64,000 nucleotides of DNA from Trigonopsis variabilis (Eukaryota; Ascomycota; Trigonopsidomycetes; Trigonopsidales; Trigonopsidaceae): contig PPXM03000010.1 in NCBI GenBank assembly GCA_003707065.3, forward strand, positions 1 to 64,000, read 5' to 3'. The position numbers and the translations under genes are program-made. Shown in pieces: positions 9,834 through 23,414 of the stretch (within the stretch, counting starts at the first letter, position 1; each line of letters begins with the position of its first letter). The notes under the pieces were generated by a model that ran no database searches, had not been told where the DNA came from, and saw only the letters and a list, made by a program, of their open reading frames with translations.

Positions 9834-11336
9834 TTAAATGTCCCTGATAATCATATCATCACGACCTAGAGTCAGAAAAGGTTCATAACTGTAGACTAAC
9901 CAGGTCCTGTACCAATCCATTTGATTGGCACCCCAACAAACTCTTCAATAAACTCAATGTAGTCCTTGGTCTTCTGTGGAAGTTCATCATAAGCAGTTAC
10001 TCCTGTGGTAGATTGATTCCAACCAGGAAACGTCTTATATTCGACTTCAACGTTTTCGAGTGTGTTTAAATCATCTAAAAAGACAGTCAGGCATACCATT
10101 CAACGATGCAATTTCTTACCAGGGAAAGAAGTTAGAGTCTTTCCGTTATGTTTGTAGGCAACCGCCACACATATTTCACCGAGGTCATCAAGGACATCAA
10201 GCTTAGTAAGGTTGAGCTTAGTATATCCATTGACAGCGTTTGAGTATTTTAACACAACAAGATCAAGCCATCCGCACCGTCTCTTTCTACCAGTAGTCAC
10301 ACCGAATTCTCTTCCCACAGTTTGGAGATATTCTCCGATTTCGTTCAACTGCTCTGAAGCAAATGGGCCAGCTCCTACTCGAGTCGTGTATGCCTTCACA
10401 ACACCGTAGACCTCACGAACTTTATGCGGCGGAAAACCTAAACCAGTAATGGCACCACCTATGGAGCAGCTGCTAGATGTGACATAAGGATAAGTTCCGT
10501 AGTCAATATCAAGCATTAGAGCATTCGCTCCTTCTACAAGAATCTTCTTGTTGGACGCGATAGCGTTATTCATAAATTCGACTGCATCTATAACATAAGG
10601 CCTGAGCCTTTCTGCGAATGCCTTATATCTAGCAAACTCTTGATTCAGATCATATTCAAACTCACCATATCTTTTTTGTCTCGAGCTGAAAAGCTTTGTG
10701 AGACGAATCTCAAATTCGTCCCAAGCACCTGGCTCTGTGCTTGTCAGATGATGAATCCGAATACCAGATCGACTAGCTTTAGTGGAATAAGTTGGCCCTA
10801 TTCCTTTTCTGGTAGTCCCGATAGATTTATTTGAGGCTACAAGTTCGTTCTCCTTTAAACCGTCAACGATCTGATGAAAATCGAATACTAAATGACAGCG
10901 AGAAGAGACGAAAATGCGGTCTTTACAGTTAAGTCCTTGACGTGTTTAGCAAAGAGAAAAATTGATGCATGTCATACCTCTAGCTTCAAGCTTCTCAAGC
11001 TCCGCAAAAAAAGACGGGACATGGATCACAACACCTGAGCCGAGAATATTGATACACTTCGGATTGATTAATCCTAAACAATGAGCACTTCAAGAACAGC
11101 TCGCGTACCTGAGGGGAGCATGTGAAAATCATAAGTAGTTCCACTCACGACAATCGTATGACCAGCATTGTTTCCACCCTGTTAAATGTTAGTAAGTAAC
11201 TCAATGGATCGAAGCCATTATCCAAGCATATACTAACCTGACAGCGAGCGCAAACTTCCACGTCATCACAAAGAATATCGACTAATTTCCCTTTGCCTTC
11301 GTCTCCCCATTGGGTTCCTAGCACAATGTCGACCAT
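9834..11336 (-). CDS. ADE12: Adenylosuccinate synthetase
   Basis: Catalyses the GTP-dependent condensation of IMP and aspartate to adenylosuccinate, the first committed step to AMP, in the cytosol. It starts [17 protein letters not shown], the phosphate-binding loop, followed by GGNNAGHT (IMP/Mg site), [33 protein letters not shown] and [15 protein letters not shown]. The C-terminus reaches KWIGTGPG, then a 35-nt intron (GTTAGTC..GACTCTAG), then [10 protein letters not shown] and a stop at 9834. Unspliced reading would end at a TAG inside that intron and lose the conserved tail. Another intron near 10085-10130 joins SFP to [13 protein letters not shown]. Length and motifs are normal for the family. 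Confidence 0.97.
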
Positions 11337-11548
11337 TGTAAATGAGAAGATTCTTTAAATCCAAGTCAGAAGAACTAATCTCGCAGGATTTTATGGCGAG
11401 GAAAGATTTTTCAGTAGTTAGGCGAAAACCGTGACCTCCATGTTACCCTGATCCCGCGCTGGCTACATATTCATGATAGGGCCGATACCAGTCGGTCCGT
11501 TCTGGACGTCATAAAGTTGTGTATCCTCTTTATCACGAAGTATCGAGG
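11337..11548. promoter_or_regulatory. Shared divergent promoter ADE12 / CHL4
   Basis: About 210 bp separate two head-to-head start codons, so both promoters must lie here or overlap the genes. No specific factor site was identified. Confidence 0.5.
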
Positions 11549-12890
11549 ATGATTGAGAATGCTCTCCTCCCAATGTCCCGCAAATACTTCCGCCGTCTCC
11601 GTCTTTTGTCCGCTGAAGATCTTTTTGCACTGACTAGTCGCTGGCTTGAGAGGTATCCAACTGACCCTCCTTTATCTACGGAAGCTATTTTAACCTATTT
11701 AACTAAAACAAGAAAACTCCCAAAAAGAGAATTAAAGAAGAAGCTATTGTTTGATTTCGCCAACAACTTGTGGGTAAGTCTTTTTTGGTTATGCGCGTTT
11801 CTGACGAATAAGGCTCACGGAATTAACGTGAGACAATATTCTGAGATAGATTTATACCGTAAGTATTAATTGTGGGATTATGGGACCTGGTTCTTATTCA
11901 ACTTAGTAATGGAGCGCGATCGACTACCCATTGATTGGTTCTCTATGCAATATATACTAGTGAAAAAAGATAAATACCTACCTTATAGCTTTTCAGAGTC
12001 AGAAGGTAAACCGATGATAATAATTTTTTGACGAGTTCAGACGTTGCTGTTCGGCGGTTAAAGTTTGTCGGATCGGTATTGAAAGCATACCTTGAACCCC
12101 TTGGGCCTACAGTAAGTCAAGTCCTTTAACTTGTTAATTAGAGTTTGTTCTGGTACGGAGATCCAGGAAATTACCTGTTATATTGGTGAGAATTCAGATA
12201 CATAAGTCAGGCATCATTGGCAAAGGTGGTCATTTAATTATTCCCACGCATTCTGTATATTATCTTGCGTTATCGGATTCCTTTCTGTTCCAGTCCTTCA
12301 AAGAGAACGACGGCCCTGTTGAAAAGACTATCCTGGAAGTGAGTAGTCGTGTGGATGCAATTGACTTCTTCTAGGCCGTGAAATCCATCGTCTCTGAAAG
12401 AGATAGAGAAATCAGACTGAAAGGCCTGAACTTTGTCTGCCGCTCTATTTCTCAGGCCGTTGTTGCTAAAGGTAGCTCCAGGAGATCTAATTCTGCTGGT
12501 GCATGGTCTGTTTATGCAAAGAGCGAGGTTGATACCGATCCTTTTGACGAAAAGACCCGCATTGGAGATTTCAGCGCCTCTGAAAAGGACATATTGCCGT
12601 CTCAGCAAATCGCTAATCTTCGATTCGGCATGACTTCTGAAGACTTAGATAATGTAGACGGTGTACCCTCAGCGAAATATTTACGTGTATTTTTCCGAAA
12701 GCCAATAAGTCCTGGAATAAATTACGAAAATCTCCTTTTTTATGGCCCTATAGAGATAGAGATGAAGATTTCAGGACCTCATATTGTTGCCGGCTTGTAT
12801 ATATTATGTTCAAAAGGTGCTATAGATCCTAGCAAGTTACCTATATGGCTCACAGGAGAATATGCTTTAGAGCGGAGATACTTACATTAA
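11549..12890 (+). CDS. CHL4: Inner kinetochore subunit Chl4/Mis15 (CENP-N)
   Basis: CENP-N homologue of the constitutive centromere-associated network, which with CENP-L (Iml3) contacts CENP-A nucleosomes. The N-terminal pyrin-like helical part begins MIENALLPMSRKYFRRLRLL and contains LSAEDLFALTSRWLERYP. Later exons give the family's VRIQIH strand, the GAWSVYA..DPFD segment, PSQQIANLRF and the C-terminal GPHIVAGLYIL..IDPSKLPIWLTGEYA, matching the usual G-D-W-x-TGE ending. Several short introns are present, such as GTAAGTC..GAATAAG after the NNLW codons. I chose the first ATG in the N-terminal frame. Confidence 0.85.
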
Positions 12891-13019
12891 TTGTAAAACT
12901 GAGATAAGAGTGATTCTGACGCTTGACCGTCGATGTGAATTAGCCGGATGTGGTCTCAGGTTTAGAATGAAATGTGACCTGTACTTATGAGAGCTGAGTG
13001 AAAGAAAAAATAATCTTGT

Positions 13020-13475
13020 CTAGAACTCCTCAATTATCTCAGTCCTTGAGACCTGCGCTGGTTTGTCTAAAGAGAGATCGTCGCCTAAAAATCTGCATAT
13101 CGAAGCCGCTTTAACATAACTCGTCCTGGATCTTCTAAGAAAGTCGTCTACTTTTTCGGATTCATTTGAAAATTCAACGCCATCTAACAACTTTTCTAGT
13201 GAATTTTGCAAAGCCTTTAGCTTCGGATCATATGAGACGCTGATTTGCCAGACGGCTCCACGGCCTGATATTTCCCCGAAAGGCCTATATCTCGCGAATG
13301 CTACTTCAATTCCAAACTTGCGGCCTTCTGATAGGCCATTTTTGCGACCTTCATCGAGACCGCAAGAATATCCCTCATCATAGAATCTCCCCTTGTTAGA
13401 AACTTTAAACGTCATTACATACTTTGACTCTAGTGACGAGATTTCCGAAAGTAAATCTTCATCAGAATCTGCCAT
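13020..13475 (-). CDS. LTO1: Lto1 (Yae1-Lto1 Fe-S adaptor)
   Basis: Subunit of the Yae1-Lto1 complex that recruits the ABC protein Rli1/ABCE1 to the cytosolic iron-sulfur assembly machinery. The diagnostic deca-GX3 block is clear: FYDEGYSCGLDEGRKNGLSE, followed by GRKFGIEVAF. Start at MADSDEDLL. A 27-nt stretch inside the N-terminal part (13392-13418) has GT..CTAAC..AG ends, contains no stop and is a multiple of three. Removing it gives SLESKYGRFYDEGY, closer to the family's spacing, so it may be an exceptionally short intron. The gene converges with CHL4. Confidence 0.85.
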   Translation of the reverse strand: MADSDEDLLSEISSLESKYVMTFKVSNKGRFYDEGYSCGLDEGRKNGLSEGRKFGIEVAFARYRPFGEISGRGAVWQISVSYDPKLKALQNSLEKLLDGVEFSNESEKVDDFLRRSRTSYVKAASICRFLGDDLSLDKPAQVSRTEIIEEF

Positions 13476-14122
13476 GTGGGTAGAGAGATATACTATATAA
13501 TTTCTTACCTCCATGAACCGCTAGGGCGATACGTCCGGGTAAGTCAACGTTTTAGCTAACCTAGCTAACATAGGGAAAGAGAAACATAAGATTCGGAAAG
13601 GTTCCTGTAGCCTGTGATTTGGATCTCGGTGAGCTCGTATTTACTTTAACCAGTTAAGAATACGTAGAACAGCATCCGAAATTGGGCTTGGTAGAGACAC
13701 ACTCTGCTTTATCGTGGTATGGATATCTATCAACGCAAGAAAAACTGTGAACCTGCTTACTTTAACTTATCTCGGTCAATGATTGGCCACAGTACTTTTT
13801 CAAAAATTTCTTAGGTTTTGCTTCTTGCTTCATGCCTTAGTTTTACTCGACGACAGAAAGATTTCAGTCATAAAGTTGAGGCGCTCATCTGAGTGAAACA
13901 CCAGAAGATATGATAGCCTCTTCCTGCTTGTATCAATACTCGGCTCATTTCACAAGTCTAACTAAATACTCCAGAATGGTGTAAGAAGTGCCCATGTATT
14001 CATAATGACTAGATTATCTGTTCTATATTTTGCCTACATTCTGCTCAGGTCCTGAGAGTATTTCTGGCAGTAGCAGTAACAAAACGCCAGCACGCAACGA
14101 GCGAATCCTGCAGTCCTTGACA
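13476..14122. promoter_or_regulatory. Divergent intergenic region LTO1 / MES1
   Basis: A 650-bp head-to-head spacer with no supportable gene. It must hold the promoters of both flanking genes. Confidence 0.4.
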
Positions 14123-16728
14123 ATGTCATCGATAAAATTAGTTATCCCCTCAAATCTCAGCGAGGCGAATTATCTTTCTGCCTTAAAAGTCATTCTGTCT
14201 TCGAAAGTCTTTAATGTAGACTCTTCAATCGTACAAATGGGTAGGAATTTCCGGTTAAGCATTACTGACACTGCAGATACTGATGCCAGTGAGGTTTTTC
14301 TGACACTTCCTGCTACGATTCTGCGAGATGAAAATGCTATTGTCAGGTGAGAGATAGCCCGACAACTTGTGTATCATAGAATTTTTCGCTTATGATTGAT
14401 TCACTGTGGCCATTAGCAATCAGTGGCAATATGCTAATTTGAAGGTACTTAAGTTCTCTCTCGAATTCTCCACTTTCTCTAGGGGTTGTGGAGGAATCTT
14501 TAATTGAGTGGGAGGAAGTGGTCTTAAGGCCGTCATTATCTTCCAATGAAGTAGATAAGAATATCTTACTGAATGCTGTAAAGTTTTTAGAGGAAATATC
14601 CGACAAGGTACGTTTAACCTTTTGCCATCATAAAAGTGCTCACAATAGTCATCGTTTTCGACCGCCTCTATCATTCTTTTCAGCTCTCTGTATGCATTAG
14701 AATCGCTTTTGCCAAATCAGTTCAGGTCTGTTGAAACTCGACTAGCCCAGTTTATCAGCGACAATCACTTGCAGAATTCGCTAGATTATGTAAAAAAAAT
14801 GAAGGTATGTTGATAGCTGGTCTCCTTTGGAATCTATGAAAGCTTATTTGATAGGTACAGGCACCTAAGTCCCTTGAATATTCAGGAACCCGAAATATTA
14901 TACCTGAAACTGAGTTGATCAAGTCCGAAAGAGCCATGTATGTCTTTACTTTAGCTTCACTAATTCTAGTCTCCCTATCGAAGGAGGAGAAAACATTCTG
15001 GTTACCTCGGCTTTACCGTATGTCAACAATGTCCCCCATTTGGGAAATATCATTGGTAGTGTTCTCAGTGCGGATGTTTTTGCTCGCTACTCCAAAGCAC
15101 GAGGATACAATACATTGTTCATTTCCGGTACAGATGAATATGGTACAGCCACTGAAACCAAAGCCCTTGAGGAGCATATTACTCCTCAAGAGCTGTGTAA
15201 CAAGTATCATAAGATTCATAAGGAGGTTTACGACTGGTTCGATATCGACTTTGACAAATTTGGTCGTACCACGACGAAAGCACAGACAGAGTAGGTCTTG
15301 TCTTGGGATGATCTGACCTTTAGAATCGCACAGGATATATTCCTAAAGCTCAATGCAAATGGCTATCTTGAAGAACAGGCCATGACTCAGCTATATTGCC
15401 AAACTCACAATGGGTTCCTGGCTGATCGATTTGTTGAAGGGACATGTCCTCGGTGCGGGTACGAGGTTTGTTTATCAGTTGTTGATTTGCGTTCTAACAT
15501 TTTATAGGATGCACGTGGAGATCAGTGTGATCAATGTGGAAACCTTCTTAATCCTTTTGAGCTGAAGGAGCCACGCTGTAAGCTTGATGAATCCACACCC
15601 ATTCCACGGGAATCTACTCATATATTTTTACGTCTCGATAAGTTACAGCCAGCCGTTGAGCAATGGGTCGAGAAGTCTTTCGAATCGGGGAACTGGTCGC
15701 TTAATGGAAAAAATATTACCGATCAGTGGCTCAAAGAAGGTCTTAGACCCAGGTGTATCACTCGTGATTTGAAATGGGGTACTCCGGTGCCATTAGAAGG
15801 ATACGAGAATAAAGTCCTCTATGTGTGGTTTGATGCCTGCATTGGCTATGTCAGTATTACCGCCAACTATACAGATCATTGGATGAAATGGTGGAAGAAT
15901 CCGAATCACGTTAAGTTATACCAGTTTATGGGTAAAGATAATGTCCCTTTCCATACGGTCGTATTCCCCGCCTCCCAAATAGGCACCAAAGAGAACTGGA
16001 CTATGCTTCATCATCTAAGTACAACCGAATATCTGCAATATGAAGGTGGCAAGTTTTCAAAGTCGCGGAATATAGGTGTCTTTGGAAATAATGTCCAGGA
16101 GACTGGAGTTCCAGCCTCTGTTTGGAGATATTATCTTCTTGCATCCCGTCCGGAGACGTCCGATTCTATGTTCTCATGGTCAATGTTTGTTAGCCGGAAC
16201 AATACCGAGCTCGTCGCAAACTTAGGTAACTTTGTTAATCGAATCGTCAAGTTCATTAATTCTAAATACAACAGCGTTATTCCGCATTTTGAAACTTGCT
16301 TTATAGATAATTACTCCCTGGTGAAAGCAGATTTGACTAAGATTCTAACATCTTATAATGAAAATATGAAAGCATGTAAGTTACGTGCAGGTCTCGAAAA
16401 CGTGATGCAGCTTTCTACTCGGGGTAATCAGTTTTTGCAGGAGAACAAGCTCGACAATTCCCTTTTTGCAGACAATCGTCAAAAGGCCGATGCTATCGTC
16501 GGAGTGGCAATAAATATCGTGTATCTTCTATCGGCTGTTGCGTATCCGTATATGCCGGCGACTGCAGAGTCTATCGTGAATCAATTGAATGCCCCTTTGA
16601 GAAAAATTCCGGATGAGTTCTCTTTAGTTATTCTTGCTGGCCATAACATCGGTAAGGCGAAGCATCTCTTTAAACGCATCACTGCGGAACAGGAAGAGTT
16701 TTGGAGAAGGACTTATGGTGCTGCTTAG
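14123..16728 (+). CDS. MES1: Cytosolic methionyl-tRNA synthetase
   Basis: Class I synthetase that charges tRNA-Met. An N-terminal GST-like appended domain (about the first 190 residues, several small exons) precedes the catalytic core, as in yeast Mes1, where it mediates binding to Arc1. The core opens [13 protein letters not shown] (HIGH-type signature HLGN) and [13 protein letters not shown], then a zinc knuckle split by an intron (CPRCGYE / CDQCGN), [12 protein letters not shown], and GGKFSKSRN (KMSKS-type loop). The helical anticodon-binding domain follows to the stop at 16728. There is no mitochondrial leader. Start chosen at MSSIKLVIP because the preceding frame lacks a closer ATG. Confidence 0.95.
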
Positions 16729-16988
16729 AGGTAGCATAAGAATTATTATCAAAGCGATGGTCGTATGACTTGTCATTACGATGTTATGTATGCATGGCGT
16801 AAACTGAATCGACGCATAATACTTTACTGACCGGTGCTTCGTATTTAGAGCCCGTTGGTTACCGCTGGTTTACAGAAAATTTTCAGCCCAATAAGTGGTG
16901 AAGATGTAAATAATTATTATCACTGCAAGTTAACTATAAATCTCATGTTCTAGCGAATAGCATATGGCACGTGACAAGCTATCAGGGA

Positions 16989-17880
<892 letters not shown>

Positions 17881-17955
17881 ATGCTACCTTGCAAGTCATT
17901 ATGTTCGATATGAATATTTTCGTTATCAGATTCTTTTCTTAAACGACACGACTGT

Positions 17956-18431
17956 TCACATCCGTAAATACTCCTTGCCATATAAGTAGGCATCATAAGC
18001 TGCTATGCCTGTTAGAGCGAGAGGCCAAGGTCGGAAAGATCTAACGCTGTTTGTACCATTAGTTAACAGGTAGATCGAGCTCCATACTAAAATATTAGCT
18101 CATTTATTAGATGATTCTCACTTGCTGCAAATCCTGCTCCGTCTTGAGGATCTTGATCATAGATCATATACCCTTGTATCGTCAGCTTAAAATAGCAGAA
18201 ATCGTACCGCCAAACCCGATAAGACCGCCGAAGACGAGACAGGAGACTTTTGAAGGGCTGCGAACTGCGGATGGGGTGGTTAAAAAAACTTTAAAGTTAG
18301 CAAGCAGACAATTAGTACACACGAGATCCTGAGAGTATCCATGCCGGATATGGTGACCTTGAAGATAAAATAACTTTATCTTTGATTTCGGAAATAGCTT
18401 GAGGTTCCCGTACTTGAGGAGCTCCAGACAT
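17956..18431 (-). CDS. AIM19: Aim19-family mitochondrial protein
   Basis: Small predicted mitochondrial membrane protein of unknown biochemical role. It is visible only when three introns of 32, 35 and 35 nt are removed. The spliced protein starts MSGAPQVREPQ, then SPYPAWILSG, a glycine-rich hydrophobic segment (VFGGLIGFGGYMIY), the family signature DGAGFAAIWSSIYLLTNG, then SFRPWPLALTG and a C-terminal AAYDAYLYGKEYL. The order (hydrophobic GLGG helix, GAGF-x-AWS-x-YLL-x-NG, K-PxPL, YGR/KxY) fits the Aim19 family well. It is divergent to palA with about 500 bp between starts. Confidence 0.8.
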
Positions 18432-18935
18432 GATAAAAGCCGAGATGAAGCTAAACTTGTATTTTGCCTTTGAATATACACAGATGGACTTCAGGCCTCG
18501 TAAGAATACTAATAAACTTGGCAAGAAGGTAAAACAAGGGCTGAATTAGGGAGATATGGCGGCGGTACGCGAGATGGATCGAAATCACTCTCGATTTAAT
18601 ACCCTAGAAACTAGGTAACCCATTACATCATATCATCCCTTTCCGAGTTCGCACTGTTCAAGTTCAAAAGTGTAATTACCTCACTCTTCACAGGAAGATA
18701 GATCGATAGCGTCTGACGATAGCACTACTCGATGTAGATAAAATCTCAATCATCTAGTAGATCGTCCGATCAGAACTAATAGAGAAATTGGTTTGATAGC
18801 TAAATCATAGTAAAAAATATATAAAATTATTTTTGGCTGGATAAAGCATTATTATCTCCAAGCATTCTACACCAGCCAACTCATCATTCATGTTTGTTTG
18901 TGTTAGATACTTCGTTACGCAGAATCTCATATAGC
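18432..18935. promoter_or_regulatory. Divergent promoter region AIM19 / palA
   Basis: A 500-bp spacer between two head-to-head genes; no gene was detected inside. It is AT-rich close to the palA start. Confidence 0.45.
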
Positions 18936-21616
18936 ATGACAGAGTTCATCTCTATTCCGTTAAGGACTTCCGAGGACTCTGACATGTCTGAAGACTTGAT
19001 CAAATATATAAAAAAATACTCGAATGTCCCAGAAGAGGTTTTTTTACCCGATATCTCGAGTCTAAATGCGCTACGCGCGCGAGTACTCAGAGTTCAGGAG
19101 ACAGAAGCAGGTCTATCCACTCTGCAAAGGTAGATAAATAATCAATGTTTACTGACTTAACCTAGATATTCCGCTCAGATTACATCTCTATTAGAAAAAG
19201 TGCCTGACCAATGGGGTCCTGAATTTACCTGGTATGGTTCCATAGGTTTTGCTTCTTCTGCTGCTGGTATAGGCGCTTCTTAATTATATCTTTTCTGATA
19301 TTCTAGTCAGGCGACGCGGTTTCAGATACGATAGAGTCAATGTACTATTTAATATTGCGTCTTTGTACTCCATACTTGCTTGGAAGACCTCAAGAACTGA
19401 CGTCAAGAAAAGCTGTAACCTATTCCAGGTATGGCATATCTTCAATATGAGGCTTATGTATATAGAATTCTGCTGGTGTGCTGGACTATCTTCTGCCTTA
19501 TCTCGAGGAGCAAGTTCACGACGGTTTGGATAAAATGACTGTTTCTAGTTTATATTGGCTGATGATCGCTCAATCACAGAAATGCATGTGGATTAAAGCG
19601 ATAGAAGGTAATAGTAATTGGGACCTTTCTGACACTCAGAAAAGCTGAAGGATTCTTCAATCGCTAAAATTGCGGCAGAACTTGGCGAATTATATAGCAA
19701 GGCTTTTGAATATTCGCTTCGAAGTCCCATTTTGAGGCCTGTGGGTCTATTTGTTGCGGTAAAAGCTGACGCAGTAGGAATGGCAATATAATCTCGCATT
19801 CCAGAGGTTCTATTTCATAACCGTTTCCCACTATCGAATGTCACTTGATTCTTTATGTAAAGGTCTTCATGGTGAAGAGATTGCACATTTACGTGAAGCG
19901 AGACAGTCAGCTAAGGATGCGGTGTTCTATTCCTCCGGAGTTCTTGATGAAACCAAGAGATCTCTTATAACTCTGACAGACCTAATAGAGCGTGATCTTG
20001 CAAGAGCAGAACGTGACAATGATCTCATATATCTTAAGGTAATCCCTCAGGGTAACCACATCAAGTTATTGAAAACATTGTTGGTGAAACCAATCTGTCC
20101 AGAAAATATTCGCCATCCAGGAGATTTTCTAGGACCTTCAAAGCCCTTCGGCGATGCTATGTTCAAAGGATTTCACTCATTTGGACTTGTCCAAGCTGAC
20201 ATCATATATCGTGACAGGTTGCAAAATATTGTTGAGAGAAGGATATTCCATAAATTGGATGATGTCTCACTCCAAATAAATAGGTTTGCTCTTCTAGCTG
20301 TTCATCTTATTAATATCCAGATTTCTGCATGAGAATGATATTCAAGGCTGGATGTCGAGTCTGGAAATCAGATCAGATCTGCCTAGTCTTTTAAAGCAAC
20401 AGGTTGAGACTATTCGCTCAAGAGGAAGTTTGGCGGCTATATTAAAGTCTGAATGTGATATTCAACAGCTACGGCTCGAATGTAAGAATACACTAAGTGA
20501 GGTAAGTCTTTGTTTTCTTGGAGAAATTCTTACTAAAAGGCTTTAAATCTTCTAGAGAGTGAAAGAGAAGAAAACAATGCACTTAGAAAGAAGTATCACG
20601 GTATTTGGAAGCGAGATAGTGTAAACGAAACATCTTCGTGCCTTCTTGCTAGGGGCAAAAATTATAGGACAACTCTTTCCCAAGCAAGGATCAGTGACGA
20701 TGTTGTTCATCGCAAGATAGAGGAGAACACAAGAATATTTGCCTTACCTGGCTCTTCTGAGGTTTGTGTTCATTCATTCCTTCTCTGCTAATTTACGAGG
20801 ATGAGATTCAGCACTTTCTTCCAGAAAAAGCCTCATTGCAACTTAACAAAGAACTCAATAAAATCCTTGATCATACAAAAACTCTGCATGGAAAATTGTC
20901 AATCTTAGCTACTGATAGAGTGAGAGAAATTAAGGCAATTTGCGAGCAGTCTTTCAGGGAGAATCAATCAATAAGTAAGTTCTATTCAGCAATAACTCTT
21001 ATTCCATAGGAAAAAAATTAGAGGTATTTGAGAAATCTCGCTTACGTGTCGATTCAAACATCAGCACATCCGATTTTGAGCCCATTATATCTTCGAGTTT
21101 AAGTGATTTTGATAAATTAGATGATTTGGTGAAGAATCTGGAAGCCGAAGCTAGTAATCTCGAAAAAGATATAAAAGTAAGGCTTTAGTGTAGCATCATA
21201 GTGCTGACATTCAGGACGCCTACGGTAAATTTGGCACTGATGCGTTGTGCCCGGATTCCTATGGAGTTCATGAGCGAATCCTTGGAGATCTGAATTCTGC
21301 CTATTATAAATTCCTCGAAGTTTGCAACAACTTGGAAGAAGGTCGACAGTTTTATAACCAGTTTAGTGGCCAGTTAGCTAATTTTCTTGATCTATGTAGG
21401 GATTACGTTTATAGCCGCAGGACTGAAGGGCACGAGCTTGAGATGTAGGTTAGCTTTTAAATGGCTCTGATTAACTATAGCTCTATTGAATCCAAGCCAC
21501 ATGGCATACAAGCAAGCGAAAATATAGAAAATGGCGCTGAACTGCCCGCTCCCGTAGCAAGACAGGCTGCGTTTCCTCCCACGTGGTCACCATCTCATGG
21601 TATAAGATTCGGCTAG
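18936..21616 (+). CDS. palA: pH-response protein PalA/Rim20 (BRO1 domain)
   Basis: BRO1-domain scaffold of the ambient-pH pathway that binds the transcription factor PacC/Rim101 and ESCRT-III at endosomes. It starts MTEFISIPLRTSE, then LPDISSLNALRARVL, EFTWYGSIGFA, RRRGFRYDRVNVLFNIASLY and WLMIAQSQKCMWIKAI, which are BRO1-domain landmarks in family order. A coiled-coil V domain follows (19800-21450). A last exon after a 36-nt intron (GTAGGTTAG..ACTATAG) supplies a proline-rich end finishing PTWSPSHGIRFG, resembling the tail I recall for PalA. Without that splice the protein would stop at 21448. Confidence 0.92.
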
Positions 21617-21804
21617 GACTTATTTATGCCCAATTTTTGAAGACACAGGCTCAGATCATTATATCAAGATTCAATCGTTGCATAACTAATCCGCTGAGCT
21701 CTTGGACATTTCAGACTGGAGATATTGTAGAGCATATATGTTCTATACATCAAGTATAATTATCCATCTGGTTAATCTTTGGGTGAAGCCGGAAGCCTTG
21801 GTAT

Positions 21805-23414
21805 TCAAAGACAAGGAGAGGAGGCACTGTTACCTGTGCTTACATTAACGATTGTCTGTATTGTCGAAAACAGTAAAACGAAAATACCAAATGCAATGCA
21901 CGCGTATTCTTTCATAAGTTTTCTCCGTGGTAAAGATGTTAGCTGAATGAAGCAAGCAGGAGGCATGATATAAGCAATAATTGAAGCAGATGATGAGCCA
22001 AAGAGAGCTAAAATTACTCCTAAATCGCATGTGATCAAAGCCAGCGTCAGGGACAAAAAGCAGAACAGGGCAGTGATTACAACCCCGATGTAAGGAATGG
22101 CGCGAAAATGCGATGGCAGAAGATTCAAGGTCACCTATCTTTGTCAGCAATCACTCTTTAGAAAAAATGAACACCCTACCTCTCGGCAGACAAGAAGTTC
22201 CAAGGGAAGAGTCGTAAGCATATTTAAGCCAAAACAGAAGCGTGCGATATTCGCCCAGAGATCGTCTGAAGGGAAATTGTTAAGTATATTTCCAAGAACA
22301 TCACCTCGAAAAACGAAAATGGTGCCTAATCCTAAGAAAAGGAAAACAGAGCACGAAAAGAAAATACTCCAGTGTGTTACTGTGTCAAAGCTGCCAATCG
22401 AAGGATGCTTGAGAGAATCGTAAATGAGTAGCGAATTGTGATGACAGACAAAGGCTGAAGTCAGATAAGACAGTTAGGTCATTTACCGAATGAGATAACA
22501 GATATTCCTTGCATGATATCAGAATTAACAAAAATAAGACGTGCCGGCATGGATTGCTTCTCCGAGATTACTGAAGGACCATGGATTACGAGGGCAAAAA
22601 TAATCACCAGCATGCTCATAATAGCAACTGCGCTTGCCTTCGAGAGCTGGGGTTAGAAAAAGCTGGATTTCGAAGTACATTGCCTATGCCTTTACTCAGA
22701 GCAAGAGGAAAGGCAATAAAAGAGACGCAAAAGGCCATTATTGGGCCCCTTCTTGTCAACCAATCTAAGAATCCCGAATCAGTAGATGGTATAATAGCCC
22801 TCAGTACATGCGGGATGGTATCGCCTATGATAATTGTAAAGGCGAGAGAGCCTCCGAAAGCGAAAATGCATTGCGCTAAGGAAACACATAAAGCACCTGA
22901 AATGCCAAAACAGCGCCTTGCAACATCTTCATAGCTGCTGGCTCCGCTTAATTTCGAATCAATCACCAGCAATCTCATGTTAGTTGATCTTCTAGGCTGT
23001 GGTACCTTATTGTCCAGTCAATTATAGTGCCCAGAAGACAGATTAAGACAATTCCCATAATAATTCCTGATTCTTTCAAGGCGAAGGGCTGGCCAACAAC
23101 ACCTGCACCAACAATACTTCAGTTAGATGAACGTGGAAAGAAGTCTCAAACCTGTTAGCCATATTTAGAAAAGCCATAAAAGCGCTTTTCTTAGTCCTGT
23201 TGTTTAATTGCAATAGAGCATCATCTCTTTCTTCTTCGTGCAACATTGAATAATCACCATACCGAAGACGGCCTTGAGAGTAGACATTCAGCTCAGTAGG
23301 AGAAACAACTGAATAATCACCGTTCGGAGGAAGCTCTTGAGAGAAGGTACGCTCAGTGGCAGAGGCTAGATCCAAACCAGGTGCAGTCGTTGGTGAGGAG
23401 AAGTCGCTATTCAT
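21805..23414 (-). CDS. Vacuolar amino-acid transporter, AAAP family (AVT5/6/7-like)
   Basis: Multi-pass amino-acid permease of the AAAP/SLC38-like family, likely on the vacuole. A cytosolic N-tail of about 85 residues (MNSDFSSPTTAPG..) precedes the first helix NMANSIVGAGVVG, the family's entry motif, which is formed by removing a 35-nt intron (GTTTGAGAC..ACTGAAG). Further landmarks are SSYEDVARRCFG, FAFGGSLAFTIIIGDTIPH and ALSKGIG. The C-terminal helices include IPYIGVVITALFCFLSLTLA. It is divergent to the SOG2-like gene. The substrate and the exact AVT member cannot be told. Confidence 0.88.

Noticed and set aside
12270-12608. Minus-strand open frame opposite CHL4
   Set aside because: Mirror of the real coding exons; no independent homology.
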